Of a stretch of DNA of 64,000 bases, positions 55,741 through 64,000 are shown in pieces. The stretch comes from Paraburkholderia azotifigens (lineage in GTDB: Bacteria > Pseudomonadota > Gammaproteobacteria > Burkholderiales > Burkholderiaceae), in assembly GCF_007995085.1 (NCBI RefSeq), contig NZ_VOQS01000005.1, forward strand, positions 2,480,001 to 2,544,000, given 5' to 3'. Position numbers and translations under genes: made by a program. Positions within the stretch are counted from its first letter, which is position 1. Every line of letters begins with the position of its first letter. The notes beneath the pieces were generated by a model. That model had not been told where the DNA came from. It worked only from the letters and a program-made list of their open reading frames with translations, and did not search any database.

Positions 55741-56613
55741 ATGGCAACACTCGAAAAACTGCAATCGCAAATCGCGAAACTGCAGGCTCGTGCGAATGAA
55801 CTGATCTCCAGGCAATCCTCAGTCGGGATCGCGAAGATTCGTGACATCATGGAAAAGCATGGTTTGACTATCGCCGATATAGATGCACATATCGCGGGAA
55901 ACGAACGGGGCGGTCAGCCACAGCAAAAAGTCAGCGTCGCTTCCACCGCATCGCTTCCCAAATACCGCAATCCAAAAACTGGCGCCACATGGACCGGGCA
56001 TGGCCGTGCGCCCGCTTGGATTGCTTCGGCGAAGGACCGTAACCGATTTCTGACAGAAAGGGGCGAAGGGGCTGCTCCTACTGGCCCAGCAGCGAAGCGT
56101 GTTGGCAATTATCCGACGGGGCCTCAGCCGGCAAAGTATCGCGACCCGAAAACTGGCGCCACCTGGAGCGGTCGCGGTCGTGCACCGGCGTGGCTGGCTG
56201 GCGTAAAAGATTTGTCCTCGTTCTTGATTGACGGAAGTCCTGAAACGTCGGAATCGACAACCGCTGGTCCGGCGAAAACTCGCGGCATGAAGAAAGGCGT
56301 GAACGCAGCGCGGACACAAGCGATCGGGAAGAAAGCTGCTGCAACAAAGAAGCCTGCTGTGAAAAAGACGGTAGCGAAGGCGGAAATTGCAGCTAAACCG
56401 GCGACGAAAAAGGTGTCGGCGACTCCGGTGAAGACAGCCGCGAAGAAAGCGGCTGCGAAGAGGGTGGCGGCACAAAAAGCGGCTGCAAAGGGATCGACCG
56501 TCACTCGTAAGGCGGCAAAGAAGGTCGCTGTGAAGAGTGCAGCGAAGGTCGCGGAACCCGCGGTGGAGACGCCGGCGGCCCTTACCGGTGAAACTGCGAC
56601 GGCGGACGCGTAA
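55741..56613 (+). CDS. H-NS-family nucleoid protein with two DNA-binding motifs
   Basis: The 290-residue protein has an N-terminal coiled-coil dimerisation region (1-50), then two copies of the H-NS DNA-binding motif: KYRNPKTGATWTGHGRAPAW (residues 74-93) and KYRDPKTGATWSGRGRAPAW (132-151). The last 130 residues are an Ala/Lys-rich histone H1-like tail (repeats of AAKKAAAK). Usual H-NS proteins have one motif. It probably silences AT-rich accessory DNA such as this island. GGGAGG precedes the ATG. The gene is alone, convergent with the membrane-protein gene. Confidence 0.9.
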   Translation: MATLEKLQSQIAKLQARANELISRQSSVGIAKIRDIMEKHGLTIADIDAHIAGNERGGQPQQKVSVASTASLPKYRNPKTGATWTGHGRAPAWIASAKDRNRFLTERGEGAAPTGPAAKRVGNYPTGPQPAKYRDPKTGATWSGRGRAPAWLAGVKDLSSFLIDGSPETSESTTAGPAKTRGMKKGVNAARTQAIGKKAAATKKPAVKKTVAKAEIAAKPATKKVSATPVKTAAKKAAAKRVAAQKAAAKGSTVTRKAAKKVAVKSAAKVAEPAVETPAALTGETATADA

Positions 56614-58226
56614 CCTCCAATCCAGCGCAGCCAAATCGGGTGCGAGTATCAGGGCGGGTCTCGGTCCGCCCGGATATCGAGCGTCTTGACGGCGCCATAT
56701 ACACCGACAAGATTGCTATGCAGGCCGTGGAGCCTTTCCTGCGCGCGACTGGGCCTCGCGCTTTTGTTCGACATACTGCTGCCTCTGACTGACATCGGAC
56801 GGAAATAGCGCTTGTACAAGTCGGTCGACGAACTGAAAGAATCTGTCGGAGGCATATCCGGCGACAAAAGCGATCGCTAGCGGAGACACCTCGGTGCCGC
56901 CATGAACTAAATCACTAAAAAGGCCGATTGAAATGCCGACGATAACGGATGTTGTGACGTGCGACCGGTTGGCGACTTTTGAATATTCTGGATGGAACAG
57001 GCATGCGGCGGTATCGTCCCGCAATTTGCGTAGGATGGCAGCAGTCGCACCAAGCCACGCGTACAAGATAGGCAGGACGAAGCCTGTTGACATTCCAACA
57101 AACGTTAAAATGTTGTCGCGTGCGTAATTTGCCGTAGCGCGAATCTGCTGATAGATGGCAATCTTCTGAAATCCCTGTTTCACCGTGTCATCCGGGATTA
57201 TCATTCTGTGCTTGCTATCAGCCGTGGTGCCGATGTCGAAAAGAGGTAAGTCGACCTCTAGCGCACGGCGAATTGATTCGGTCGTGCACTCCCAACCGGC
57301 GACTGGAGGTGCCGCGGGCCAGTTCAAGCTAAATCCGTACTTCATGCCATCAACGAATGTAAAGTCTTGGTTAGCGGCGCTCGCGGCCTCTGCCTTGTCG
57401 CAACCATCCGCGTACCGGCTGGATACGATTCCCCAACTTTCTCCCCATGGCTCACCGAATAAGGCGAAAACATGCTTGCCGACAAGATTGGGAACCCAGA
57501 AAAATAGCCTGCTAATCGTTCTCGTCCGATCGATGTCTGAATAGAGTTGCCGGTTATTCGTGGCAAATTTCTGTAACGTTTCCTTTATCGCGACGGCTTC
57601 CGGTGAATTTTGCATTTGCGACAGCACGTCAGGAGACGGATGTTCGTTGGCTTTCGCGAGCGCAGCGGAATACGCTTGCAACTGATTGTGCATTATCAAG
57701 GCGATCGGATCGTTTTTCTGAATCCCGTCATGAACATCTTCGGATATCTGCTTGATTACGAATAGCAGACACGACAATACCAACACGAAGAAGGTGAGTG
57801 CCGCTGCAGAGACTGAGTAGTTCCTGATCGCTATCCGCGCGCCTTTACGCGCGTCCGCACCTACAGTTTCGCCCGATACAGGCTCAATCGCCTGCGAAAT
57901 TCGGCTCATCGCGTCATAGAACGGTACTTCTACCGACGCACACCATCGGAATGCTGTCTGTGCCTCTCGCGCAACGGAGAGTGCTTCAATGTCGGAGCTT
58001 GAAACAGGTTTCCCTGCGAGTCTTGCGTAAGACAACGCATCGGCGCAGTGCCGGAGGTCATCAGCAACCTTCGCGCTTGGAAAAACAGTGTGCGCTACGA
58101 TGTATGGCATCGCGCGATAGAATGCAGACTCCGTTGTTGCGCTGACTTTGTTAGCCTGTATTTGTGCGCGAGCGTTTTTGACGGCGCGAAGCTTCAATCT
58201 GGGAATTCGCACGCCGGCGCGTGCCG

Positions 58227-58231
58227 CGAGT
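58227..58231. repeat. Left target duplication of IS21 element
   Basis: CGAGT at 58227-58231 is repeated at 60882-60886 on the other side of the element, a 5-bp duplication typical of IS21-family insertion. Confidence 0.9.
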
Positions 58232-58316
58232 TGTCACGGATCGGCGTAAAGGCGCCGGGGATGATCGCCGTAATGGCGCCAGTTGGAAGTGGTGTTAAAC
58301 GCGGATTCGAACGGCC

Positions 58317-59105
58317 TCAAGAATGCGGTTTTTTACTGGATTTTGCAACGGCAACTTCGCCGTTTTCAGGCATCGGTTTGGGCTTGCGGAAGCTCTCGCC
58401 CTCGATGACGATGCGATAGGCACCGTGGCGTAGGCGGTCAAGTGTCGCGGCGCCGAGGACCCGGTTGTCGGGGAAGGCATCGCCCCATTCGCTGAGGTCG
58501 AGATTGGATGTCAGGATGGTAGCCGCCCGCTCATACCTGGCCGCCACCAGGTCGTGGAAGTCTTCGTCGTGTGGCGCGCGCAGAGGTTTGAGCGCGAAGT
58601 CGTCAACGATCAGCAACGGCACGCGCACGAACTGCTGGAACTTGCGTTCGTAGAGGCCCGTGGCGCGAGCCGCATGCAGTTTCCTGATCAGATCGGTTTG
58701 CGTGACGAACAGCACGTCACGCCCCTGACGTGCAGCGCAGTGGCCCAGTGCCTGGGCAATGTGGGACTTGCCGACGCCGGTTTGACCGACCATCAGGATG
58801 GCCACCTTCTCGTCGATGTAACGACCGGTGGCGAGATCGTGGATGTGCGCGCGGTTGAGCTTCGGCAGCCGATCGAAGTTGAAGGTCTCCAGTGTCTTGC
58901 CTAGCCCGAAGCCGGCGCGCACGAGACGCGCGCCGAGCTTCTTCTGGTCCCGCCGCGCGACTTCATCATGCAGAAGCATGGCGAGGAATTCCGTGTAGGC
59001 GAGCTGTCCGTCGATTGCCTGACGGTTGCGCTGCTCGAGCGAGTCGAGCACGCCCGACAGGCGCAGCTGCTTGAGGATCGTATTTAGTTCGGGACTGGGA
59101 TTCAT
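58317..59105 (-). CDS. istB: IS21-family ATPase helper IstB
   Basis: The 262-residue IstB has an AAA+ core with Walker A VGQTGVGKSH (106-115) and Walker B LLIVDDFAL. It assembles with DNA and helps IstA choose and bind the target. The ATG at 59105 gives the usual start MNPSPELNTILKQLRLSG; a TTG at 59114 overlaps the istA stop. It looks complete. Confidence 0.95.
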   Translation of the reverse strand: MNPSPELNTILKQLRLSGVLDSLEQRNRQAIDGQLAYTEFLAMLLHDEVARRDQKKLGARLVRAGFGLGKTLETFNFDRLPKLNRAHIHDLATGRYIDEKVAILMVGQTGVGKSHIAQALGHCAARQGRDVLFVTQTDLIRKLHAARATGLYERKFQQFVRVPLLIVDDFALKPLRAPHDEDFHDLVAARYERAATILTSNLDLSEWGDAFPDNRVLGAATLDRLRHGAYRIVIEGESFRKPKPMPENGEVAVAKSSKKPHS

Positions 59106-59110
59106 GATGT

Positions 59111-60658
59111 TCAATGCAGGAGAAGGGAGTGGAGGTCACGACCGAAGCGGCCGCCGTTCAGATAGGTGTCAGCAGGCGCCGTTGACGTTTGCGCCGCTGC
59201 TGCGGCGGACTGGCTGTCCAGTCCCTTGTCGAGGATGGTCTTGACGGTGCGGTACTTCGGGCTCGCGAATGCAAGCGCACGCTCGCACGCGGCGTCCAGC
59301 CGCTGATCGCCGAACTTCTCGCGCATACGGACGATGCCCTGCGCGCCACGCAGGTTCACCAGCACCGTGTCGTTGAACATCGCGAGAACCAGCGCGTGAC
59401 AGGATGGCCCGATCTCCTTGGCACGAGCCAGGCACCACTGCGGATCGTGTTCGAGCCACGCCTGCGCCGCCGGCGGCTGGTGGTCTCGCACCGTGTGGCG
59501 CTCACCTGCCTTGCGCAGTCGCGGATGGGTTGCGATGAGTTCGTGCTGGTGGAACAGTTGTACAACCGTATCGGTCGATTTGAGCCAGAGGCTCTTGCCA
59601 ACCAGCGTGAACGGCACGGAGTACAGCGCCTTCTTGTAGACGACGTGTCCGTCCGTATGCACCTTGACTTCGCTCCATACAGCCAGCACCGGCGCAACGT
59701 CAGGCAGCGTCGTGAGCAGCGGCTTCTCGATGGCAAAGCGCGCCAGCGGCTGCTCGCGCGTCGTGCCATGTTCGCGCGTGCTGGCCTGCTGCATTATCCA
59801 TTCGCGCAATTGCCGGTTGGCATCGGTCAGGTCGCGGAACGTGCGCAGTGGCACAAAGGATTTCTTGACATACTTGACGCCCGACTCAACGATTCCCTTC
59901 TTCTGTGGGTCGTGCGGTGGACATGCGTCGATCCGGAAGCCGTATCCCTCAGCGAGCGCGGCGTACGAGCGCTGGACCTCTGGGCTGTACATGCAGGCTC
60001 TGGTGATTGCACACTTCGCGTTGTCGATGATGACGCGACCCGGGCAGCCACCGAGCCACTCGAAGGCGCGACGGTGACACGCCAGCCATGTCTCGACGGT
60101 CTGGTCGAGCACGAGCTCGACATACTGGTGCCGCGACCAGCAGAGGGTCATGACGAAGAACCACGTCTTGATCTGCGCGCCCGATTCATGTGCCAGTACC
60201 GGCCCGGAGCCGAAGTCGACCTGTGCGGCCTCCGCTGGCGCAAACTCAAGGATCGTTGTGGCCGGCACGCCGCGTTCGGCCCTCAGGCCCAGCAGGATAC
60301 GGCGCACCGCCGAGTAGCTGCCGGCGTAGCCATGGTTGCGTTTCAGCGCGTGGTGGATCGTAGTGCCCTGGACGCCGGCGTCATGCCAGTCACGGATCTG
60401 CTCACGAAACGGTTCGAGCGTGGACACACATGTGCTCGGCAAGTGCGGAGTGCGACCGAACACGCCGGCGATCACGGTATCGTCAGGCAACGGCTGCCCG
60501 GGATTCAGCCAGCCGCGCTCGCCGGCCATACGACGAACAGCGGTCAACTTCTTGCGACCCATCAGGCCGCTACGCGCGATGTCGCGATCGGAATCGCCTT
60601 GCCGCATGCGGACAAGGACTTGACGGTACTCAAACAATTCGAACCTCCGGTTGGTCAT
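59111..60658 (-). CDS. istA: IS21-family transposase IstA
   Basis: The 515-residue transposase has an N-terminal helix-turn-helix region (RQVLVRMRQGDSDRDIARSGLMGRKKL) and an integrase-like core with the three acids in AAQVDFGSGP, GRVIIDNAKCAI and KKGIVESGVKYVK. GGAG precedes the ATG at 60658 (a GTG at 60664 is an alternative). It acts with IstB, whose start is next to its stop. Confidence 0.96.
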   Translation of the reverse strand: MTNRRFELFEYRQVLVRMRQGDSDRDIARSGLMGRKKLTAVRRMAGERGWLNPGQPLPDDTVIAGVFGRTPHLPSTCVSTLEPFREQIRDWHDAGVQGTTIHHALKRNHGYAGSYSAVRRILLGLRAERGVPATTILEFAPAEAAQVDFGSGPVLAHESGAQIKTWFFVMTLCWSRHQYVELVLDQTVETWLACHRRAFEWLGGCPGRVIIDNAKCAITRACMYSPEVQRSYAALAEGYGFRIDACPPHDPQKKGIVESGVKYVKKSFVPLRTFRDLTDANRQLREWIMQQASTREHGTTREQPLARFAIEKPLLTTLPDVAPVLAVWSEVKVHTDGHVVYKKALYSVPFTLVGKSLWLKSTDTVVQLFHQHELIATHPRLRKAGERHTVRDHQPPAAQAWLEHDPQWCLARAKEIGPSCHALVLAMFNDTVLVNLRGAQGIVRMREKFGDQRLDAACERALAFASPKYRTVKTILDKGLDSQSAAAAAQTSTAPADTYLNGGRFGRDLHSLLLH

Positions 60659-60734
60659 GGACACTCCGTTCAGAAAGAACGGAGCGTACCCATCTGGAAA
60701 GTTCGAATCGCGTTCAACACCCGGCGCCGGTGGC

Positions 60735-60881
60735 GCCTATACGCCGATCATCGACTGGCTCCTTTACGCCGGTCACGGACTGGCGCCATAACGCCGATCC
60801 TACGCTGGCGCCTATGCGCCGATCATCCGGTGGCGCCAATACGCCGATCCCGGAATGGCTCGATAACGCCGGTCAGTGACA
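60735..60881. repeat. Subterminal repeats of the IS21 right end
   Basis: Six copies of a 9-10 base motif (T/A)ACGCCG(A/G)TC (one copy TGCGCCGATC) are spread over about 150 bases, alternating with GGCGCC. The left end has fewer copies. They are expected binding sites of IstA. Confidence 0.85.
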
Positions 60882-60993
60882 CGAGTGAAATACAAATCTC
60901 ACAGCGACCAACGTCTTTTCTTAGGTTGGCTAAGTTAACGTCGTCGTTCGGCGTGTCTCCATCATGCCCGGTTACACTAGATGAAGTGCTCAT

Positions 60994-61983
60994 AGGGACC
61001 TCCTTCACGAATCAGAGGGTCACCGTTTGGAAGGGGCGACCGAGAGTCTGCGAAAACAATACGGTGTATGTTGACATCGTCTGCCGTATTTTGCTTTCGC
61101 AATCAATATGTTTGTTTTCGCTATCCGGGTCGCTCGAACGGGACACAGCAGGTTGACAAAGATAGAGCGGAAAGGCGCATCTTAAGTCGCACCAAAGGCG
61201 CAATATCGTTCAAGTGGACAACTTTTGGCGCGTCTGGGTTGGCGCCGCTCGAAGGGTTCCGGCGATCGACGCTTAACTCGGAGATTTCGAATTGCTAGGA
61301 TCGCAAGACGCGCCATTGCCAATTCATCGGCTCTCCGACGATATCGAGTCTAGATTCACGGATATCGGTGCACCATATGTCGTTTGACATAGTTGGCTGG
61401 CTTGTCGGCGTGGCATTAATCGGCGATGGGCGTATCCTCATCTGCCATATTTTTAGAACAGCGGGCGTTCATACTCCTATGCGGTTTTTCGCAGGTTACG
61501 TTACGATCCGCTGGTGGGTGGAGACACCGGGATCGCTCGACGCAGTGCAACCGGATTCGGGATGGATCTGTGTCTCGCGGGGAAGGACGCAGCGGATGCG
61601 GATTTTCCGGCACAGGGGAAATTTCGGCTGATTAGCGATTTCAAGCTGCGCATTAACTGCTTTGGTGTGTATTCTGAAAAGATGCCGTCGGGCGGTGACA
61701 TTGTCTCCGAGATTTCGCCGATTTATAACAGCTGCCGCTAAGTGCAACATAGAGGTGCCGACACGGCTCACGGACTTTATCGGGGTAGCGCGGCGTAGTG
61801 CGTTGGTGCTGCCCTCTGCTGAAGCGGATGCCCCGACTATCTGGAAACTCGGCAGTCGTGTCCCAGGCACGGTAGATGCTAGCCGGCCTGCCGATTGGGT
61901 GATAGACGAGTGCTCATGGAAAAGACAGGTACACCAATGGACTGGTTTGCGAGCCCAGCGACCGACACCAGCGTCGAGGCCGC
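60994..61983. other. Stretch without a supported gene
   Basis: About 990 bases between the interrupted membrane-protein gene and the sigma-54 activator. Open frames of up to about 124 codons exist (minus 61496-61870, plus 61662-61997) but lie across each other and have no ribosome binding site or likeness. The part after 61300 is likely the border from island to normal chromosome. It contains the activator promoter. Confidence 0.45.
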
Positions 61984-63912
61984 ATGGGAGTGTCTGATCA
62001 AGGGGGGAACGCGTCGACGGATGCGTTACGCAGAATCGTAGACGAGTCCTGGCACCGATGCCTGGACGGCCGCGTCGACCCAGATACGATGTGTGCGCCG
62101 GCGCCGCTTGAAGAAGGGCCGCTCTTCGACTTGCGCATCAGGAATGACCAACTGATGCATGCGAGCGTACCGTTTATCCATCAGACAGACGAGTTCCTTT
62201 CGCAAACAGGGACCATCCTGCTGCTTGCGGATCCAAACGGAATGATTCTCGAGCACGCCGGCGATGCACGCCTTCTCGAACCGGCGCGCGAGGTCCACCT
62301 GATTCCGGGCTGCACCTGGAACGAACTCAGTTCGGGCACGAACGCGATCGGCACGACGCTGGCCGTGCGGCAGCCTGTGCAGATTCACGGATCCGAACAT
62401 TTCTGCGCGGGGATCAAACGGTGGACGTGTTCTGCGACAGTAATTCGTGATCCCGTTGACGGTTCGATACTCGGCGTTCTCGACGTATCGGGACTTGCCC
62501 GAACCTATAACCGCCACAGTCTCGCGTTCATTGTCTCAATGGCAGGGCGCATTGAGGGCAGCCTCAGCAAGTTCGCCATGGAACGACGACTGCGGCTGAT
62601 CGAGCGTTGCTGGGCTTATTGCTCGGGACGCACGGACGGCGTGATCGTCGCGGACGATCGGGGGCGCCTCGTCAGGGCGAATCCGCAAGCCTCGGGCGCA
62701 TTTGCTCGGCTAGGGATGTCGGGCACGCTGGAAAACGCTTTCCCCGTCCCTGAGATCGCGCGTATCGCCGCAGGCGCGACCTCGCCGCGAGATGCGGCGT
62801 GGCTGCACCTCGCGCGAATTGAAACGGTCTCGGAAGGCAGCGAAATACTCGGCTTTATGCTGATTGCGCCGGCCGTCGCACGGCGCGCCGCCTCACTGTC
62901 ATATTCGATACCAAACGCATCAACGCGTGTGCCGGCGTTCTCCCGCCTTATCGGGTCCAGCGCCGCACTTCGTATGACGATTCATAAAGCAACGCAACTT
63001 GCAAGAGCATCCGTCCCTGTGTTGCTCATCGGCGAATCGGGCGTCGGCAAAGAGTTGTTTGCGCAGGGTATACACGACGCGAGCGACAGGGCCGACGGTC
63101 CATTCATCGCGCTGAATTGCGGTGGCATGTCCCGCGACCTTCTGGCAAGTGAACTGTTTGGGTACGCGGAAGGGGCGTTTACTGGCGCGTGCAAATCCGG
63201 CATGACAGGGAAAATCGAAGCTGCGGATCATGGCACCTTGTTTCTTGACGAAATAGGAGAAATGCCTCTCGACATCCAGCCATTTCTACTGCGTGTTCTG
63301 GAAGAAGGCGAGATATATCGACTAGGCGAGAATAAAGCACGAAGGGTCGACTTCCGCCTTATAGCCGCGACGAACCGTAATCTGCGTGCGGATGTCGCAA
63401 ATGGCAAATTCCGCATGGATTTATACTACCGGCTCGCAGTAACGCATATTGCGATCCCGCCGCTGCGCGACCGCAAGGATGACCTGGAAGAACTGATCGA
63501 ACATTGGCTACGCCTCTTGCTCGAGAGGTACGGCCTTGCGGGCGTCGTGTTCGACGATGCGGCACGTGCCTGCCTGCTGAACTATTCATGGCCCGGCAAC
63601 GTGCGCGAACTGCGCAATGCGATTGAGTGTGCGGTGCTCATGAGCAGGGATGGTGTGATCACCGTGAGCGAGCTTCCGCTAGAAGTACGCGCTTGCCCGG
63701 CTGTTCACGGGAACGTCTCGCCGATATCTACGCGCAGCGTTGAGTCTGCTCAACAGAAGGTGGTTTCGCTCGAAATGGTAGAAGCAGAGGCAATCCGAAA
63801 GGCGATCCAGCAAAGCGAAGGCAACCTCACCCGGGCGGCAGCTCAGCTTGGGATCGCAAAAAGCACCCTCTATTTGAAAATGAACAGGTACTCTTTGAAG
63901 CGCGAGCCGTAA
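61984..63912 (+). CDS. Sigma-54-dependent Fis-type transcriptional activator (AcoR-like)
   Basis: The 642-residue protein has an N-terminal GAF-type sensor domain (GCTWNELSSGTNAIGTTLAV), a central AAA+ domain with Walker A LLIGESGVGKE near residue 350, the sigma-54 contact motif GAFTGA near 398, Walker B LFLDEIGEM, and a C-terminal Fis-type helix-turn-helix (NLTRAAAQLGIAKSTLYLKMNRY). It activates sigma-54 promoters in response to a small molecule, as in acetoin or aromatic catabolism regulators; the ligand and targets are unknown. GAGG lies before the ATG at 61984. Downstream is the window end. Confidence 0.94.
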   Translation: MGVSDQGGNASTDALRRIVDESWHRCLDGRVDPDTMCAPAPLEEGPLFDLRIRNDQLMHASVPFIHQTDEFLSQTGTILLLADPNGMILEHAGDARLLEPAREVHLIPGCTWNELSSGTNAIGTTLAVRQPVQIHGSEHFCAGIKRWTCSATVIRDPVDGSILGVLDVSGLARTYNRHSLAFIVSMAGRIEGSLSKFAMERRLRLIERCWAYCSGRTDGVIVADDRGRLVRANPQASGAFARLGMSGTLENAFPVPEIARIAAGATSPRDAAWLHLARIETVSEGSEILGFMLIAPAVARRAASLSYSIPNASTRVPAFSRLIGSSAALRMTIHKATQLARASVPVLLIGESGVGKELFAQGIHDASDRADGPFIALNCGGMSRDLLASELFGYAEGAFTGACKSGMTGKIEAADHGTLFLDEIGEMPLDIQPFLLRVLEEGEIYRLGENKARRVDFRLIAATNRNLRADVANGKFRMDLYYRLAVTHIAIPPLRDRKDDLEELIEHWLRLLLERYGLAGVVFDDAARACLLNYSWPGNVRELRNAIECAVLMSRDGVITVSELPLEVRACPAVHGNVSPISTRSVESAQQKVVSLEMVEAEAIRKAIQQSEGNLTRAAAQLGIAKSTLYLKMNRYSLKREP

Positions 63913-64000
63913 CGAGACGGAGCAGGATTCGATGAGGTTTAAGTTCTGTTCATTGACGAGCCGAGAAGCCAACGGTCACGTTCTGCTCGCCAAGCCCCCA
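63913..64000. other. Window end after the activator
   Basis: The last 88 bases contain no gene that I can support. A terminator was not seen. Confidence 0.4.

Larger units (their letters stand above)
58232..60881 (-). mobile_element. IS21-family insertion sequence
   Basis: A 2650-bp element with ends TGTCAC...GTGACA, flanked by the 5-bp duplication CGAGT. It carries istA and istB on the minus strand. Subterminal repeats of the type ACGCCGATC (six copies between 60735 and 60881, fewer on the left at 58240-58280) would be transposase-binding sites. The insertion disrupts the membrane-protein gene. Confidence 0.95.
56716..60993 (-). pseudogene. Membrane protein gene interrupted by IS21
   Basis: The start is at 60993 (ATG, GGAGG upstream), reads M-S-T-S-S-S-V-T-G and goes to I-C-I-S-L at the insertion point. 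The rest (to 56716) reads A-A-R-A-G-V-R-I-P-R-L-K-L-R after the element. Removing the element and one CGAGT copy (58227-58231 or 60882-60886) makes one continuous frame of about 540 residues. The protein has a helical N-terminal part, a membrane helix near FFVLVLSCLLFVIKQI, a periplasmic part and two later helices (GFVLPILYAWLGATAAIL and VIVGISIGLF). Family unknown. The gene is now split; the piece at 56716-58212 lacks a proper start. Confidence 0.85.

Noticed and set aside
58317..60658. IS21 genes as part of the Tn7-like element
   Set aside because: They have own ends and a 5-bp duplication; IstA/IstB are a separate family.
60735..60881. Repeated motifs at the IS21 end as a CRISPR array
   Set aside because: Units are too short and irregular, and lie within the element end; no cas genes nearby.
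59189..61156. Long plus-strand frame (655 codons) over the IS21 genes
   Set aside because: Shadow of istA; no family likeness, spans the element end.
61496..61870. Minus-strand frame of 124 codons and overlapping plus-strand frames before the activator
   Set aside because: They overlap each other, have no ribosome binding site, and look like chance frames in GC-rich DNA.

Overview
The window reads as a chromosomal segment of a Burkholderiaceae bacterium, most likely Paraburkholderia, Caballeronia or a relative. The reasons are the GC-rich core with Burkholderia-type gene order in a type VI secretion cluster, H-NS-type proteins with alanine/lysine tails, hopanoid-associated genes and a LysR-rich style. 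No taxonomic marker gene is present, so this is inference.

Region 1 (1-18.9 kb) is most of a type VI secretion system. A plus-strand operon encodes a TPR lipoprotein, TssB and TssC (sheath), Hcp (tube), TssE, TssF and TssG (baseplate), ClpV/TssH and TssA. It converges on a minus-strand operon tssM-tagF-ompA. Next to it are a frame-broken M15 peptidase (TagX-like) and a single-pass membrane protein. TssJ, TssK, TssL and VgrG are not in the window.

Region 2 (19-26.3 kb) is core-like: a small membrane protein, a Tat-exported phospholipase C, a small membrane protein followed by HpnI-like glycosyltransferase and HpnL-like membrane protein, a HAD hydrolase and a LysR regulator whose 5' end looks displaced.

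Region 3 (about 26.3-61 kb) is an accessory island with lower GC, many unknown genes and several mobile elements. It holds a Tn7-like transposition operon tnsA-tnsB-tnsC-tniQ (36.1-41.75 kb), an IS5-family element (45.94-46.79 kb, TA duplication) and an IS21-family element (58.23-60.88 kb, CGAGT duplication) that splits a membrane-protein gene. Its cargo includes a GIY-YIG protein, an HU-like protein, a three-member family of uncharacterised proteins with a shared W-L-A-D/P-G-V-W core, a TcmP/DUF5131 pair and an H-NS protein with a doubled DNA-binding motif. It also includes a divergent caspase plus beta/helical partner versus MBL-fold hydrolase locus, which I consider the best candidate for an undescribed conflict or cell-suicide system. 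Region 4 (62-63.9 kb) is a sigma-54-dependent activator.

Three reading frames are broken by a single base, two of them at homopolymers (tagX-like, the small 42.87 kb gene and the caspase partner). These may be real pseudogenes, programmed shifts or sequencing errors; the sequence alone cannot decide. No tRNA, rRNA or CRISPR array was seen.
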